This document shows, one piece after another, positions 54,553-63,313 of a stretch of 64,000 bases of DNA. This stretch comes from an uncultured bacterium (GTDB lineage Bacteria; Bacillota; Clostridia; Lachnospirales; Lachnospiraceae): the NCBI GenBank assembly GCA_948467735.1, contig CAOKFN010000010.1:38543-102542 (forward strand), given 5' to 3'. The notes under the pieces are model-generated. The model saw nothing but the letters and a program-made list of their open reading frames with translations. It did not search any database and had not been told where the DNA came from. The translations under genes and the position numbers were made by a program. The stretch's first letter is position 1. Every line of letters begins with the position of its first letter.

Positions 54553-54642
54553 TATACTGACGACCTATAAAATCTGCCATGCAATCCGACTCACGAGCGG
54601 CAGACGCTGCTAATCAGCGTCAGATTTTATCTCTTGTGAACG
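54553..54642. repeat. Dispersed palindromic element, copy C
   Basis: The left half (TATACTGACG...GACTCACGAGCGG) matches copies A and B. The right half diverges but forms ATAAAATCTG...CAGATTTTAT and GACGCTG...CAGCGTC pairs. It lies about 100 bp before the AraC start. The rest of the 54126-54745 gap holds the 55-bp tandem repeat and GC-rich hairpins near 54205-54235; no gene. Confidence 0.55.
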
Positions 54643-54745
54643 CATCGGCTTAACTCACTGCCCGCAGACATCGGCACATTTGGCTTGACTCATTGCCCAA
54701 CAAGCAATACTTGTCCGCGGGAATCAACAGAAAGGAACCACGCAT

Positions 54746-55579
54746 ATGAACGCTCCCTCCCGGATCAATCCTTCCTTCTCCACCCTGTCCCTTTTTATCA
54801 AATTCAGCCATATTGTCCGTTATCAAGACAACTGGCTTGAAAATAAAACCAAGACAAATTATACCCTCTGGAACGTTTATGAAGGAACCGTCTTTATTGA
54901 AATCAACAATCAGACCTTTGAAGCCTCCGCCGGGGACAGCATTTTATTCTATCCCGGCGATACCTATAAGGCATACTGCAAAGAAAACGGCTGCCGCTTT
55001 CTCTTTCTCCTGTTCGCGCTGGAGACGGAAAACCGCCTCGATTTCCTGTCCGGGAAAAATCTGGACGGCGTATACCACGCAAAAGAACTTCAGGACAGAT
55101 GCCTGAAGTTCTGTAATGAGTACGTCCGCAGTTATCATAACAAAAATACCGCTTCCCTAAAGTTCTATTCCTTCTGCCTGAGTTATCTGGCAGATTTGTT
55201 AGAGCTGTCCTCCCAATGCCTGCATTTCCGTGAAAACGCCCATTCCACCCAGAACCTGCCAATCAACCGTATCCTCGACTATATCAACAGACGCTTTACG
55301 GAACAGATACGGATGAAAGACTTGGCCGCCTATGCGAATATGAGCGAAAAGTATTTCATCCGCTATTTCCGCAGTTACATTAAGACTTCTCCAAAACAAT
55401 ATATCATCGAATGCCGGATGAAATACGCCATGGAGCTGCTTGCCTCCACGGACGAAACGCTGGCGGCCATTGCGGGAAAGCTGGGTTACTCGGATCAATA
55501 CAGCTTCTCAAAGGCCTTCCGGAAATATTATAACGACTCTCCCAGCTCTTTCCGGAAATATGGAAATCATATCCCCTGA
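54746..55579 (+). CDS. AraC-family transcriptional regulator
   Basis: A 277-residue regulator. The N-terminal AraC-type cupin (about 20-130) has GTVFIEINNQTFEASAGDSI and FYPGDTYKAYCKENG. The C-terminal double helix-turn-helix (about 175-275) reads INRRFTEQIRMKDLAAYANM, SEKYFIRYFRSYIKTSPKQY and IAGKLGYSDQYSFSKAFRKY. It starts after AGAAAGG. Located between a GH2 gene and a PL26-type lyase, it most likely senses a sugar from the same glycan and activates them. Its stop codon lies within the tandem repeats that fill the gap to the lyase gene. Confidence 0.92.
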   Translation: MNAPSRINPSFSTLSLFIKFSHIVRYQDNWLENKTKTNYTLWNVYEGTVFIEINNQTFEASAGDSILFYPGDTYKAYCKENGCRFLFLLFALETENRLDFLSGKNLDGVYHAKELQDRCLKFCNEYVRSYHNKNTASLKFYSFCLSYLADLLELSSQCLHFRENAHSTQNLPINRILDYINRRFTEQIRMKDLAAYANMSEKYFIRYFRSYIKTSPKQYIIECRMKYAMELLASTDETLAAIAGKLGYSDQYSFSKAFRKYYNDSPSSFRKYGNHIP

Positions 55580-55704
55580 TAATGGCCCGGCTTTCATGGA
55601 AGCTATCATCCCCTATATGGCAGTCCGATGGCTTTTTATGAAAATCATAATCCCCTATAAGACAGTCCGATGGCTTTTTATGAAAGTCATAATCCCCTAT
55701 ACGG
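55562..55704. repeat. 42-bp tandem repeats filling the gap between AraC and lyase genes
   Basis: Two nearly identical units, 55621-55662 and 55663-55704 (CAGTCCGATGGCTTTTTATG...), follow a diverged copy that begins inside the AraC stop region (GAAATCATATCCCCTGA). The repeat word ATCATAATCCCCTAT also supplies the last codons and stop of the convergent lyase gene. Confidence 0.8.
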
Positions 55705-58614
55705 CTTCCTCGCGCCTTTCTCCAGCAGTTCGTTTATTCCTTCCATATCTTCCGGCAGCCATTCGCGGATAAATTCCAGACACATGATGGTGTTCAGACA
55801 CCACTGAGCCGTAGTATTGGTGGATATCCACGGGATTTCGCGCAGTTTTTCTTGATTTGCAGTCTCCGGCAGTTCCCGGACGGCAAAGCCTTCACGCCCC
55901 TTGGGACGCATCACCGTCCCAAGAATCTGAAGCCAGACGCTGTCCGAGAGCTTCTCATCCTTTAAGCGTCCCGCGGCGAAAGCGCCAATCCCCGCGGCCA
56001 GCATGGGAAGCGTAAACCCTCTCCCGCTGATAATTCCCTCTGTCTGCGCCCGCTTCGCCTCACCTTCCATGAAATAAAATCTCCCATATTCCTCTAACAT
56101 TTCTGTCCATTCTTCGTCCTGAAGCAGCAGCGAAAGCTCCAGCCATATCTGAGCCGCTCCCATGCATATCTGCAGATGGGATCCTCCGGTGGCGTTCTCT
56201 CCGATATACCTGAGATGACAGGAGGCGGGGTCAAATTCGTAATCGGGGCCGGAAATCAGCCGAAGGGGCGCTTTCTTAATGTCTCCGATACCGGTCCGAA
56301 TCTTTTCCAAATCCTTCCCATCCTGACGCCTCTCCCATTTCGTCATCCAGTTGGCGCACAGAGAAGACCAGTCCGGCCCGCTGCGCGCATGGGTGGGATA
56401 GGTTTTCTCCTGTCCCTCATAAAATGCGCCTATGGGATCCTTGTATAGAAGCACCTCTTCCACATCGGCAAAATCATCCATAATATCCCCCAGCCGCTCG
56501 TCCCCCGTAAGGTAATAATAAAACCTGTCATGCCCGGCCATGGCTATGCGGAGTTCTTTACAGGGGCAGCCCCAATGCCTGACATTATGTCTGGAACCCA
56601 GACCTTTTAAGGGGCCGAAATGATACACGTCCACCTCCGAAGCATGCCTTGTCATCCTCTCCCCAAAGGAAAAAATATCTTCCCTGCCGCTTCTCAAAAA
56701 CGCGTACCAAATCCAGTAGGTCGGCACCAGCTCCGTATTGTCCCACGCATAGCCGCCGATATCATAGCGCCAGATATGCCTTTGGATATCATAGGAATGC
56801 ATCACGTCCCCATAGTTGAATAAACCATACCAATTCCTTTGCTCCGCCTCCCCCAGATAAAAATCCATGGCCTCGTCCAGCTGATCCTCCAGCCAGTTCT
56901 GGGCCGGAGTTTCCCGGCAGGGCAGGGACCAATAGCCGAACGCCTTTCTCTCGTGGTAATACTCCGGCGTCCCCACATATTGGGCAGGCTTGTCAACGCT
57001 TCGCCGGAAGGCCTGCAGCTCCCCGTCCTCCGGAATCATATGGGCGCTGTACCCCGCTGCAAATTCGCTGGTGCAGGCGACGCCCTTGGGATCCGCCCCC
57101 TTCCACGGATATCCTTCATAATAGACCTGACTGTAGCCCGTATCCGTGTAGTGCCTAAAATCCATGCTCTCCGCCAAGGGACTGTAAATCCACACAATTC
57201 CCTCCGCCATGTCCGTGCTTAAATTCCGGAACGTATATCCGGAAGGATATTTCTGCCAGAAATCCCTGAGCGCAAACAGAAAGCTTCCGTTTTCACTGCC
57301 GAAAGCCGCGCCGCCGGGGCACCTCCCTCCATGCAGCGTCTCCAAGCTGCAGAAAGCATCCCCCCGCAGTTTCTTCCTGACGCCGAAATGCTGTGCGCTG
57401 TCCTGACTCAATTCATACTGATCCCATACAGGATAGAAGGCAAGATTTTCTTTGACCTCCTGTATTCCCTCCCGATTTTCCGGCAGCGGCATTCCTTTCA
57501 TCTGCTCCTCGTAAATGCCGCCGGGAACCTTCCTTCCGCCTAGAAGCTGAACCAAAGCCTCATGGACGCATCCGTAATCTCCCTCAAATTTTACATGCCT
57601 GTTATAGACTCCTCCCCCCATGGGAACGTAGAATCTGACTCCCAGCCCTTTCAGGAAATCTTCTTCCTCATTGCCGTCATAGAAAAAGGTATGGGTAAAA
57701 CGAAATTTCTTCTCTCCTGCGCCGATTTTCAGATAAATGACAAAGGGAATTCTCTCCGCGGGCCACTCGCTGTCCTCCGGAGCCTGCTCCGGCACATGGA
57801 TTCCCTCGTATTTTATCACAAGCTGCAACGGCCCCCGCTCTGCAATGGACACCCTGCCCAGCGCGGATATATACTGTTTTGTTTTCCTGCAGCCCTCGTA
57901 TTCTCCTCCGCTTCGATGCTCCAGAATCAGCAGGGAATCCGCGCCCTCCGCAATCATTTTATCCTTTACCTTGATGTCCTTTAAGAGATATCTTCCCTCC
58001 CGGGGAACCTCAAATGTAAAATATCCGTTGGAAATCTGCCATCCGGCGTTTGTCTCGGTGAGCCTGAGCGCGGGCGCTTCCGCCTGTTCCTGCTTCTGCA
58101 CTGCTTTTTCCTCCGGATACTGCTTTTGCTTCGGGTTCCGTTCCGTTTCCTGCTTCTCTTCTGAGTTCCGCTCTGTTTCCTGCTTTTCTCCTGAGTTCCG
58201 TTCCGTTTCCTGCTTCCCTTCTGAGTTCCGTTCCGCTGCCTGCTTCTCTTCTGAGTTCCGCTCCGTTTCCTGCTTTTGTCCCGATTTCTGCGCCTGCTTC
58301 TCCTCAGCTTCCTGCGACAGCGACAGAGCAGTCACTTTCGCGGAACTGCCCATCCTTGCGGCGTCCGCCGTATGTGCGGTCCATTTTACGGAATGATCCG
58401 GCCACCATGCCGTTACCTTGGACTGAACGGGAATCCGGGTTCCCTCTTCATTCTCCAGCAGGTACTCGCTGTCCTCATGCAGTTTTCCCTGCTCCCAGAC
58501 ACAGCCCCACGTAGTATAACCTGTCCGGCTCCGTCCTGATAAGTTATGTACCTCCATAACGCTCCCATTTACTTTTTCTTCGTTCCACTTTGTTTTTTTG
58601 TCCTTTTGCTCCAT
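55687..58614 (-). CDS. PcRGLX/YetA-like exo-rhamnogalacturonan lyase (PL26 type)
   Basis: A 975-residue cytoplasmic protein resembling PL26 rhamnogalacturonan exolyases. The N-terminal beta domain (RTGYTTWGCVWEQGKLHEDS; GTRIPVQSKVTAWWPDHSVK) is followed by a central beta part with VPMGGGVYNRHVKFEGDYG. An alpha/alpha barrel follows, with GDVMHSYDIQRHIWRYDIGG, ELVPTYWIWYAFLRSGR and HFGPLKGLGSRHNVRHWGCP. The enzyme would release unsaturated galacturonosyl-rhamnose from pectin fragments by beta-elimination. Residues about 101-176 are a Gln/Glu/Asn-rich repeat insertion absent from the family core. No signal peptide. Family recognition is by memory of conserved blocks. Confidence 0.82.
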   Translation of the reverse strand: MEQKDKKTKWNEEKVNGSVMEVHNLSGRSRTGYTTWGCVWEQGKLHEDSEYLLENEEGTRIPVQSKVTAWWPDHSVKWTAHTADAARMGSSAKVTALSLSQEAEEKQAQKSGQKQETERNSEEKQAAERNSEGKQETERNSGEKQETERNSEEKQETERNPKQKQYPEEKAVQKQEQAEAPALRLTETNAGWQISNGYFTFEVPREGRYLLKDIKVKDKMIAEGADSLLILEHRSGGEYEGCRKTKQYISALGRVSIAERGPLQLVIKYEGIHVPEQAPEDSEWPAERIPFVIYLKIGAGEKKFRFTHTFFYDGNEEEDFLKGLGVRFYVPMGGGVYNRHVKFEGDYGCVHEALVQLLGGRKVPGGIYEEQMKGMPLPENREGIQEVKENLAFYPVWDQYELSQDSAQHFGVRKKLRGDAFCSLETLHGGRCPGGAAFGSENGSFLFALRDFWQKYPSGYTFRNLSTDMAEGIVWIYSPLAESMDFRHYTDTGYSQVYYEGYPWKGADPKGVACTSEFAAGYSAHMIPEDGELQAFRRSVDKPAQYVGTPEYYHERKAFGYWSLPCRETPAQNWLEDQLDEAMDFYLGEAEQRNWYGLFNYGDVMHSYDIQRHIWRYDIGGYAWDNTELVPTYWIWYAFLRSGREDIFSFGERMTRHASEVDVYHFGPLKGLGSRHNVRHWGCPCKELRIAMAGHDRFYYYLTGDERLGDIMDDFADVEEVLLYKDPIGAFYEGQEKTYPTHARSGPDWSSLCANWMTKWERRQDGKDLEKIRTGIGDIKKAPLRLISGPDYEFDPASCHLRYIGENATGGSHLQICMGAAQIWLELSLLLQDEEWTEMLEEYGRFYFMEGEAKRAQTEGIISGRGFTLPMLAAGIGAFAAGRLKDEKLSDSVWLQILGTVMRPKGREGFAVRELPETANQEKLREIPWISTNTTAQWCLNTIMCLEFIREWLPEDMEGINELLEKGARKPYRGL
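58085..58310 (-). repeat. In-frame repeats within the PL26-type lyase
   Basis: Tandem 30-bp units encode (K)QETERNSEEK variants. They fall in the linker between the first beta strands and the second beta domain. Confidence 0.8.
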
Positions 58615-58839
58615 CTTATCCCTGCCTTTCCGTCCTGTGATTATGTGGACATACCGCCTGTATATTGCTTCCTGCTTTCTTTGTATCCTATCTCACATTC
58701 TTTGTCAAGCAGTTTTTCTATTTCCGCCATGCCTACATTTTATTTCCGTCATGCCGCCGCAGACAGAATTGCCTCCACAGACGACATTGCCTCCGGCGGA
58801 CGCAGGGCCTCTACAGGCGGCACAAACAAATTAATACAA

Positions 58840-58948
58840 GGACGGAAGAATGCCCGCACTTTGAGCATTCTTCCGTCCCTGTGCATAGATTCCGCTCTGC
58901 GGAATCGTAGATTTTCTTAGTCCGCGTACTCTGCGGGCTTAGAGAATC
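58840..58948 (-). terminator. Three consecutive hairpins after the lipoprotein gene
   Basis: In minus-strand order: GATTCTCTAAGCCCGC/GCGGACTAAGAAAATC (58910-58948), GATTCCGC/GCGGAATC (58888-58906), and GGACGGAAGAATGC/GCATTCTTCCGTCC (58840-58878), the last followed by TTGTATTAATTTG. The final stem is the best intrinsic-terminator candidate. The 58615-58839 stretch contains no gene; only the ribosome site of the lyase is evident. Confidence 0.65.
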
Positions 58949-58956
58949 TTTGCACA

Positions 58957-61950
58957 CTACTCCGCCAAGTACATTTTCAGTCCGGCCTCTATCTTTTGTA
59001 TTGTCTCCTCCTTGGACTGGCTGCCGTCCAGATAGCCTCCGAGGCATTCCGCCAGCACTTCGCTTATCTTGGCGTCCTCCTTCACGGGCTTCTCCAATGT
59101 CTCGCAGATATCGGCCAGCTTCCGGGCCGTCTCCTGTGAGAAGGGCTCGCTGTCAAATGAAGTATATCCCCCGTCGTCGTCTGCAATCACAACGGAAGCC
59201 ATATATTCGGAACGGTCTTCGGCCGCCTGTTTATTCAACGCCGCCCTGTTCACCGGAAATCCGTTCCCCAATTCCATGCTCTGCAATTCCTCCGAAAGCG
59301 CAAACCGCAGGAAATCCTCCGCCGTATCCCGATACGGGCTCTTTGCACAGATTCCCATCTGCAGCGACGGGCTGAAGCTGTTCTCAAACGCGGTGAAATC
59401 TCCCTTAATGTAACTCGCCATGGAAACAGGGAACATGCTGTCCATAAAGCCTCCCACTTCCTCAATGGCCAGCTTCGCCTCCGCGCCCAGCTTCCACATA
59501 TCAAAGGGCCTCTCATTTTCGGGGCGGCTGCCCAGAATGCCGCAGTTGTCCCCAATCATTTTCAAATATTCCAGATATCGGCCCACAGCCTCCTTGTCCA
59601 GCTGCTTATCCTTCACTATCTCCTCACAGAAATAGGGGTAAAATTGGTACGCCAGCTCTGCGGCGGTCCAAGGCCCCATATAGCTGTAATCCGACTTGGA
59701 CAGAAATTCCGCCAGCTTTTCCATGGAGCTCATATTTTCCGCCGTGATATCCCGTCCAATGGCCATATAAAATTTAAACTGCAAAGGCACCGCATACCGT
59801 TTTTTATCCTTTGCATATATTCCCGTGATATTTGACAAAAGCTCCCCGCCTTCCTCCATGGGCTTTATCACCTCCTCCAAATTCACCAGCAGTCCCTTTG
59901 CCGCGTAGGAATCTATATTCAGGCCATCCATAACCAGAATATCCGGCGCCTCATCTCCCAGAAGCATGGTGTTCAGCTTTTGATAGACTGCATTATAATC
60001 AATATGGCTGTAAAAATACTCCGGATAATCATTCTCTATGCGAATCAAAACCTCCGGATGTGCCTTATGATACAGAACCGCCGCCTGCTTGAGCAGCGGG
60101 CTTTCCGTCACCGCATACAGCCTCAGAACCTGCGTCACCTGCGAAACCGCATTGGGATCATATTCATATCGGTTCAGCTTTCTCTCTCCGTTCGCAAGGA
60201 ACAGCGCGTAAATCGTTCCGTCCTCCAGCACGGCCAAATCCGTACACTGATAATTTCCCAAGGAAAAATCCGTCTCCACGCCCTCCGCCAGCTTCTCCCA
60301 GTTGGCAGCCGCCGGTTCCCCTGCGTTTCCTGCCTGCCCGTCTTTATCGGGCTGTCCCTCCTTCTCGGGCTGACTTTCTTGGCCGGGCTGTCCTTCCTTC
60401 TCAGGCTGGCTTCCTTGGCCGTTCTGTCCCTCCTTCTCGGTCTGGCTTCCTTGGCCGCTCTGTCCTTCCTTCTCGGGCTGGCTTCCTTGGCCGCTCTGTC
60501 CTTTCCCCTCGGGCTGGCTTCCTTGGCCGCTCTGTCCTTCCTTCTCGGTTTGGTTTCCTTGGCCGCTCTGTCCCTCCTTCTCGGTTTGGCTTCCTTGGCC
60601 GCTCTGTCCCTCCTTCTCGGTTTGGCTTCCTTGGCCGCTTTGTCCTTCACCATCGGGTCGGCTTCCTTGGCCATTCTGTCCTTCCCTTTCAGGCTGTCCT
60701 TCCTGTCCTGTCGGCCGTCCCGGCAGCCGAAAAATACCGTCTTCTCCTGCGGCAATCAATGTGCCGTCTTTCATGACGCCCAGCATCAGACCTCCCCCGT
60801 CTCCCACGGCCATGGAAACTCCCGCACTGCTGAATGTGAACGATGAATTGCCTCCCGATGCAAAATCCCCATCCCCCCGGGGCACGGGAATCAGTACTGC
60901 GTCGCCGCCTTCTGCGCTTCGTTTCTCGATCTGTCCTCCGGCGCTGAGGTACACATTTTTCCCGTCGCTCACAGGATGCCCTTCATAAAAAGAAGTCATC
61001 GGTTCGCTTTTCAGAATATTGCCATCCTCCCCTGACAGAATATCCACCGACGAATAAGAAACGGATAGCAGCGTATTGTCGTCCATTACCGCCAGCCCCT
61101 GTATCATTTCATAGCTGCCCCAGTCTTCATTGGGAACCGCCCATTTCTCCGGCGTGATTTCCTCCGCCCTGTCTCCTGCGCTTTTCCAAAGATGCGGCTT
61201 ATAAGCGTCCTCTCCGTCCGCCACATATGCGGCATAGAGGTACTGCCTGCCATCCACCCCCTGCAGCAGCTGTGCTTCCAGCCAATCGCAGGAAAATTCT
61301 AAAGAGGAAAGCCATTTCTGCGTCACATCCACAAAACCATCCCCCTGCTTCTCCCACTCCCGCAGAATGGTTTTCCCCTGTGCCGTATTCTGCGTCTCAT
61401 TGGATGCCGCGCCGACTGTCCCATTGGATGCCGCACCAGCCGTCTCATTGGACGCTGCGCTGGTCGTCCCATTGGATACCGCACTGGCTGTCTCATTGGA
61501 TGCTGCGCTGACCGTCCTATTGGACGCCGCGCCGACCGTCCCATTGGATGCCGCACCAGCCGTCTCATTGGACGCTGCCCCGGTCATCCCATTGGATGCT
61601 CCTTTGGAGGTTCCGCTGTCGTTTTCCTGTTTTGAGACCAAAAAGCGTAATCCCCCCTCTCCCGCATACATCTGGTGAATGTCCCAGCCAGCCAGCTCTT
61701 TGGGCAGTTTTTCCTCCTTCTCCACATACCTTCCCTTGGCCTGTTCCGGTATGGCGCCGCCCAAGCTGCCGCCGTCATGGTTTCCCTGTTCCGTTTTTTG
61801 GCAGCCGCAGAGGGCTCCCGCCGAAAGCCCCATGGCAAGCAGGACTGCCAGCGCTCTTCTCCCGCATCCTTTCTGCCGTTTTTTCGAGACGCCCTCCTTT
61901 CCTGTGTTTTTTGCCTTTTCCGATTCGATCCATTTTTTCCTATTCCACAT
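58957..61950 (-). CDS. Large lipoprotein with extracellular solute-binding domain
   Basis: A 997-residue exported protein. A long basic n-region is followed by a hydrophobic core (ALAVLLAMGLSAGALC) and a lipobox-like LCGC with Cys50. A beta-rich N-terminal part of propeller-like character (VMDDNTLLSVSYSSVDILSG) is interrupted by two repeat tracts. The C-terminal 430 residues form a family-1-type sugar-binding protein (AVLYHKAHPEVLIRIENDYP; LGDEAPDILVMDGLNIDSYA). It likely captures glycans at the cell surface, but no ABC permease genes adjoin it. The ATG at 61950 is preceded by GAGAGG; an ATG at 61992 lacks a site. Confidence 0.8.
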   Translation of the reverse strand: MWNRKKWIESEKAKNTGKEGVSKKRQKGCGRRALAVLLAMGLSAGALCGCQKTEQGNHDGGSLGGAIPEQAKGRYVEKEEKLPKELAGWDIHQMYAGEGGLRFLVSKQENDSGTSKGASNGMTGAASNETAGAASNGTVGAASNRTVSAASNETASAVSNGTTSAASNETAGAASNGTVGAASNETQNTAQGKTILREWEKQGDGFVDVTQKWLSSLEFSCDWLEAQLLQGVDGRQYLYAAYVADGEDAYKPHLWKSAGDRAEEITPEKWAVPNEDWGSYEMIQGLAVMDDNTLLSVSYSSVDILSGEDGNILKSEPMTSFYEGHPVSDGKNVYLSAGGQIEKRSAEGGDAVLIPVPRGDGDFASGGNSSFTFSSAGVSMAVGDGGGLMLGVMKDGTLIAAGEDGIFRLPGRPTGQEGQPEREGQNGQGSRPDGEGQSGQGSQTEKEGQSGQGSQTEKEGQSGQGNQTEKEGQSGQGSQPEGKGQSGQGSQPEKEGQSGQGSQTEKEGQNGQGSQPEKEGQPGQESQPEKEGQPDKDGQAGNAGEPAAANWEKLAEGVETDFSLGNYQCTDLAVLEDGTIYALFLANGERKLNRYEYDPNAVSQVTQVLRLYAVTESPLLKQAAVLYHKAHPEVLIRIENDYPEYFYSHIDYNAVYQKLNTMLLGDEAPDILVMDGLNIDSYAAKGLLVNLEEVIKPMEEGGELLSNITGIYAKDKKRYAVPLQFKFYMAIGRDITAENMSSMEKLAEFLSKSDYSYMGPWTAAELAYQFYPYFCEEIVKDKQLDKEAVGRYLEYLKMIGDNCGILGSRPENERPFDMWKLGAEAKLAIEEVGGFMDSMFPVSMASYIKGDFTAFENSFSPSLQMGICAKSPYRDTAEDFLRFALSEELQSMELGNGFPVNRAALNKQAAEDRSEYMASVVIADDDGGYTSFDSEPFSQETARKLADICETLEKPVKEDAKISEVLAECLGGYLDGSQSKEETIQKIEAGLKMYLAE
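60310..60690 (-). repeat. Tandem repeats, SGQGSQ(T/P)EKEGQ type, in the lipoprotein gene
   Basis: About ten 36-bp units encode GQSGQGSQTEKE variants (residues about 420-547), a hydrophilic linker between the propeller-like part and the solute-binding domain. Confidence 0.85.
61395..61615 (-). repeat. Tandem repeats, ASNGT(V/T)GA type, in the lipoprotein gene
   Basis: Eight-residue units (24 bp) encode AASNETAG / AASNGTVG variants (residues about 112-185). The Ser/Thr/Asn-rich tract looks like a flexible surface linker. Confidence 0.85.
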
Positions 61951-62088
61951 TTTCCTGTTTACCTCTCCATCCGCCTTTTGTCCGCATCCCATAAAGCTTT
62001 GAGAACAGTCCTCCTATGCGTTTTAATAGGCTTCCAGTCTTCAAGTTTCCCATTTTTCTACAGACAGCGGGGATTTTTCCTTTCTTTA

Positions 62089-62112
62089 TGCAGGATATCA
62101 GAAAAATGTCAA
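62089..62112 (-). promoter_or_regulatory. Candidate promoter for the lipoprotein gene
   Basis: Minus strand TTGACA (62107-62112) with CATAAA about 16 bp downstream. The -35 is consensus, the -10 weak. The 61951-62450 interval otherwise contains the hairpin at 62325-62361 and no credible gene. Confidence 0.4.
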
Positions 62113-62324
62113 ATACCTGTGTTCTACTTGTGCCTAAGTTGTAAAATCTCTCGCAAAATCGCATAGGATCTCGATCTTAACTTCGCGGGGAGAGCTGAAC
62201 TGTCACAATCTATCCGCAGATGAAAGCTTTTCCATGGAAGGAAATCTTTTCCCTTTGCCGGAACCCCTATGCTCAGATTCCAGCAATGAACGGCAGGAAA
62301 TCCTTTTAACGGCGATAAACGCAG

Positions 62325-62361
62325 GCAGGCCGTCCCCCCTGATATGGGGCATACGGCCTGC
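62325..62361. repeat. Hairpin repeat, copy 1
   Basis: GCAGGCCGTCCCCCC...GGGGCATACGGCCTGC forms a long stem; a closely similar sequence occurs at 63680-63713. On the plus strand it is followed by TTTCACTTTT. It may be a terminator, or a small palindromic element. Confidence 0.55.
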
Positions 62362-62450
62362 TTTCACTTTTATAAATCTTATGCATATATAATTAAAAAA
62401 CAACACAGTGCTTGGCCTAATCATGCTCGGCCCGCATATTTTTGTTATTT

Positions 62451-62942
62451 TCAAAAATCCGCCTCAAGATTGGATGTAAAAAAATACACAAGCTCCCTCT
62501 TATCATCTTCTCCCAGCAGAGAAAATGCGGAAACAGCAGCTGCCAAAAGATATACGAAAGCAGTCACTCCTAAAGACAGCAGAATTACCTCATGCAAAGG
62601 CACTGCCGCACCGTCTCTGTTGATTACATACAAAAAAAGCAGAAACGTAAGCAGCGCAAAAATTATCACCTCAATCAGAAGGAAACCATATACAAAACGC
62701 ACTCGGATGGCGCTGCCCTCACCGGAAGGAAAAATGCTTCCCCTGCAGTAAACCATTACGGGAAGGCCCCGCCCCGGCTCCCTAGTCCCCAGCAGCCCAT
62801 GATGGGAACGATTTGTGATGCAGAAATGACATTTTCCCACTCGGCCCCAGACTCTCCCGTAAAGCTGCGTACTTCTGAAAGCGTCCTTCATCTCACGCCT
62901 GCATTCTTCCACGCTCTTTTTTGACTCCAGTAACATACTCAT
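62451..62942 (-). CDS. Uncharacterised membrane protein
   Basis: A 163-residue protein starting MSMLLESKKSVEECRREMKD after GAAAGG. The first 75 residues are polar, with Cys/His (GKCHFCITNRSHHGLLG); two hydrophobic helices follow (IEVIIFALLTFLLFLYVI and EVILLSLGVTAFVYLLAAAV) and the tail is charged. An 8-bp inverted repeat (CTGTGCGG/CCGCACAG) lies just before the ribosome site. No family recognised. Confidence 0.6.
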   Translation of the reverse strand: MSMLLESKKSVEECRREMKDAFRSTQLYGRVWGRVGKCHFCITNRSHHGLLGTREPGRGLPVMVYCRGSIFPSGEGSAIRVRFVYGFLLIEVIIFALLTFLLFLYVINRDGAAVPLHEVILLSLGVTAFVYLLAAAVSAFSLLGEDDKRELVYFFTSNLEADF

Positions 62943-63007
62943 GCTGACCTGCCTTTCTCTGTGCGGACAGGCCATGGCCTCCCGCACAGCCGCTGGAACC
63001 ATACTGC

Positions 63008-63313
63008 TTAAAACGCCATATGTGCAATATAATTAGGCGCATAAATTTCATTCACCAATTCTACACTATCTTTCGATGTACTTACAACCTGAACCTCACA
63101 AATATATGTTTCTGCCTTTATCCCCTTACTATATGCAGTATCTGCATCTTTGGCGGCATTTTCCCAATCGCCTTCTATCCATATGGGTCCAAAATCTTTT
63201 GATTGATTAACCGCTTGGCCATTAATGCATAACGCCGCGCTAAGGCTGAGAGAACAGCTCCCTTTATTTGTAGATAAGCAGTACATCCACTCATCTTTCG
63301 CCGCGACATACAC
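63008..63313 (-). CDS. Uncharacterised protein, start uncertain
   Basis: An open frame of at least 101 residues from a GTG at 63313 (MYVAAKDEWMYCLSTNKGSC) to ...IYAPNYIAHMAF. The frame is open upstream to about 63370 (VSVQKFVYVYVAA), where AAAGGGGG could be the ribosome site, but no in-frame ATG/GTG/TTG follows it at the right distance. The real N terminus is probably missing or altered. It ends 66 bp before the membrane-protein gene. Confidence 0.45.
   Translation of the reverse strand: MYVAAKDEWMYCLSTNKGSCSLSLSAALCINGQAVNQSKDFGPIWIEGDWENAAKDADTAYSKGIKAETYICEVQVVSTSKDSVELVNEIYAPNYIAHMAF

Noticed and set aside
60310..60690. CRISPR-like regularly spaced repeats
   Set aside because: The 36-bp units are contiguous, in frame and lack unique spacers; they encode a linker in the lipoprotein. 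No cas genes are present.
62203..62454. An 83-codon minus-strand frame
   Set aside because: No ribosome site. It runs through the hairpin repeat at 62325-62361 and has a composition unlike real proteins.
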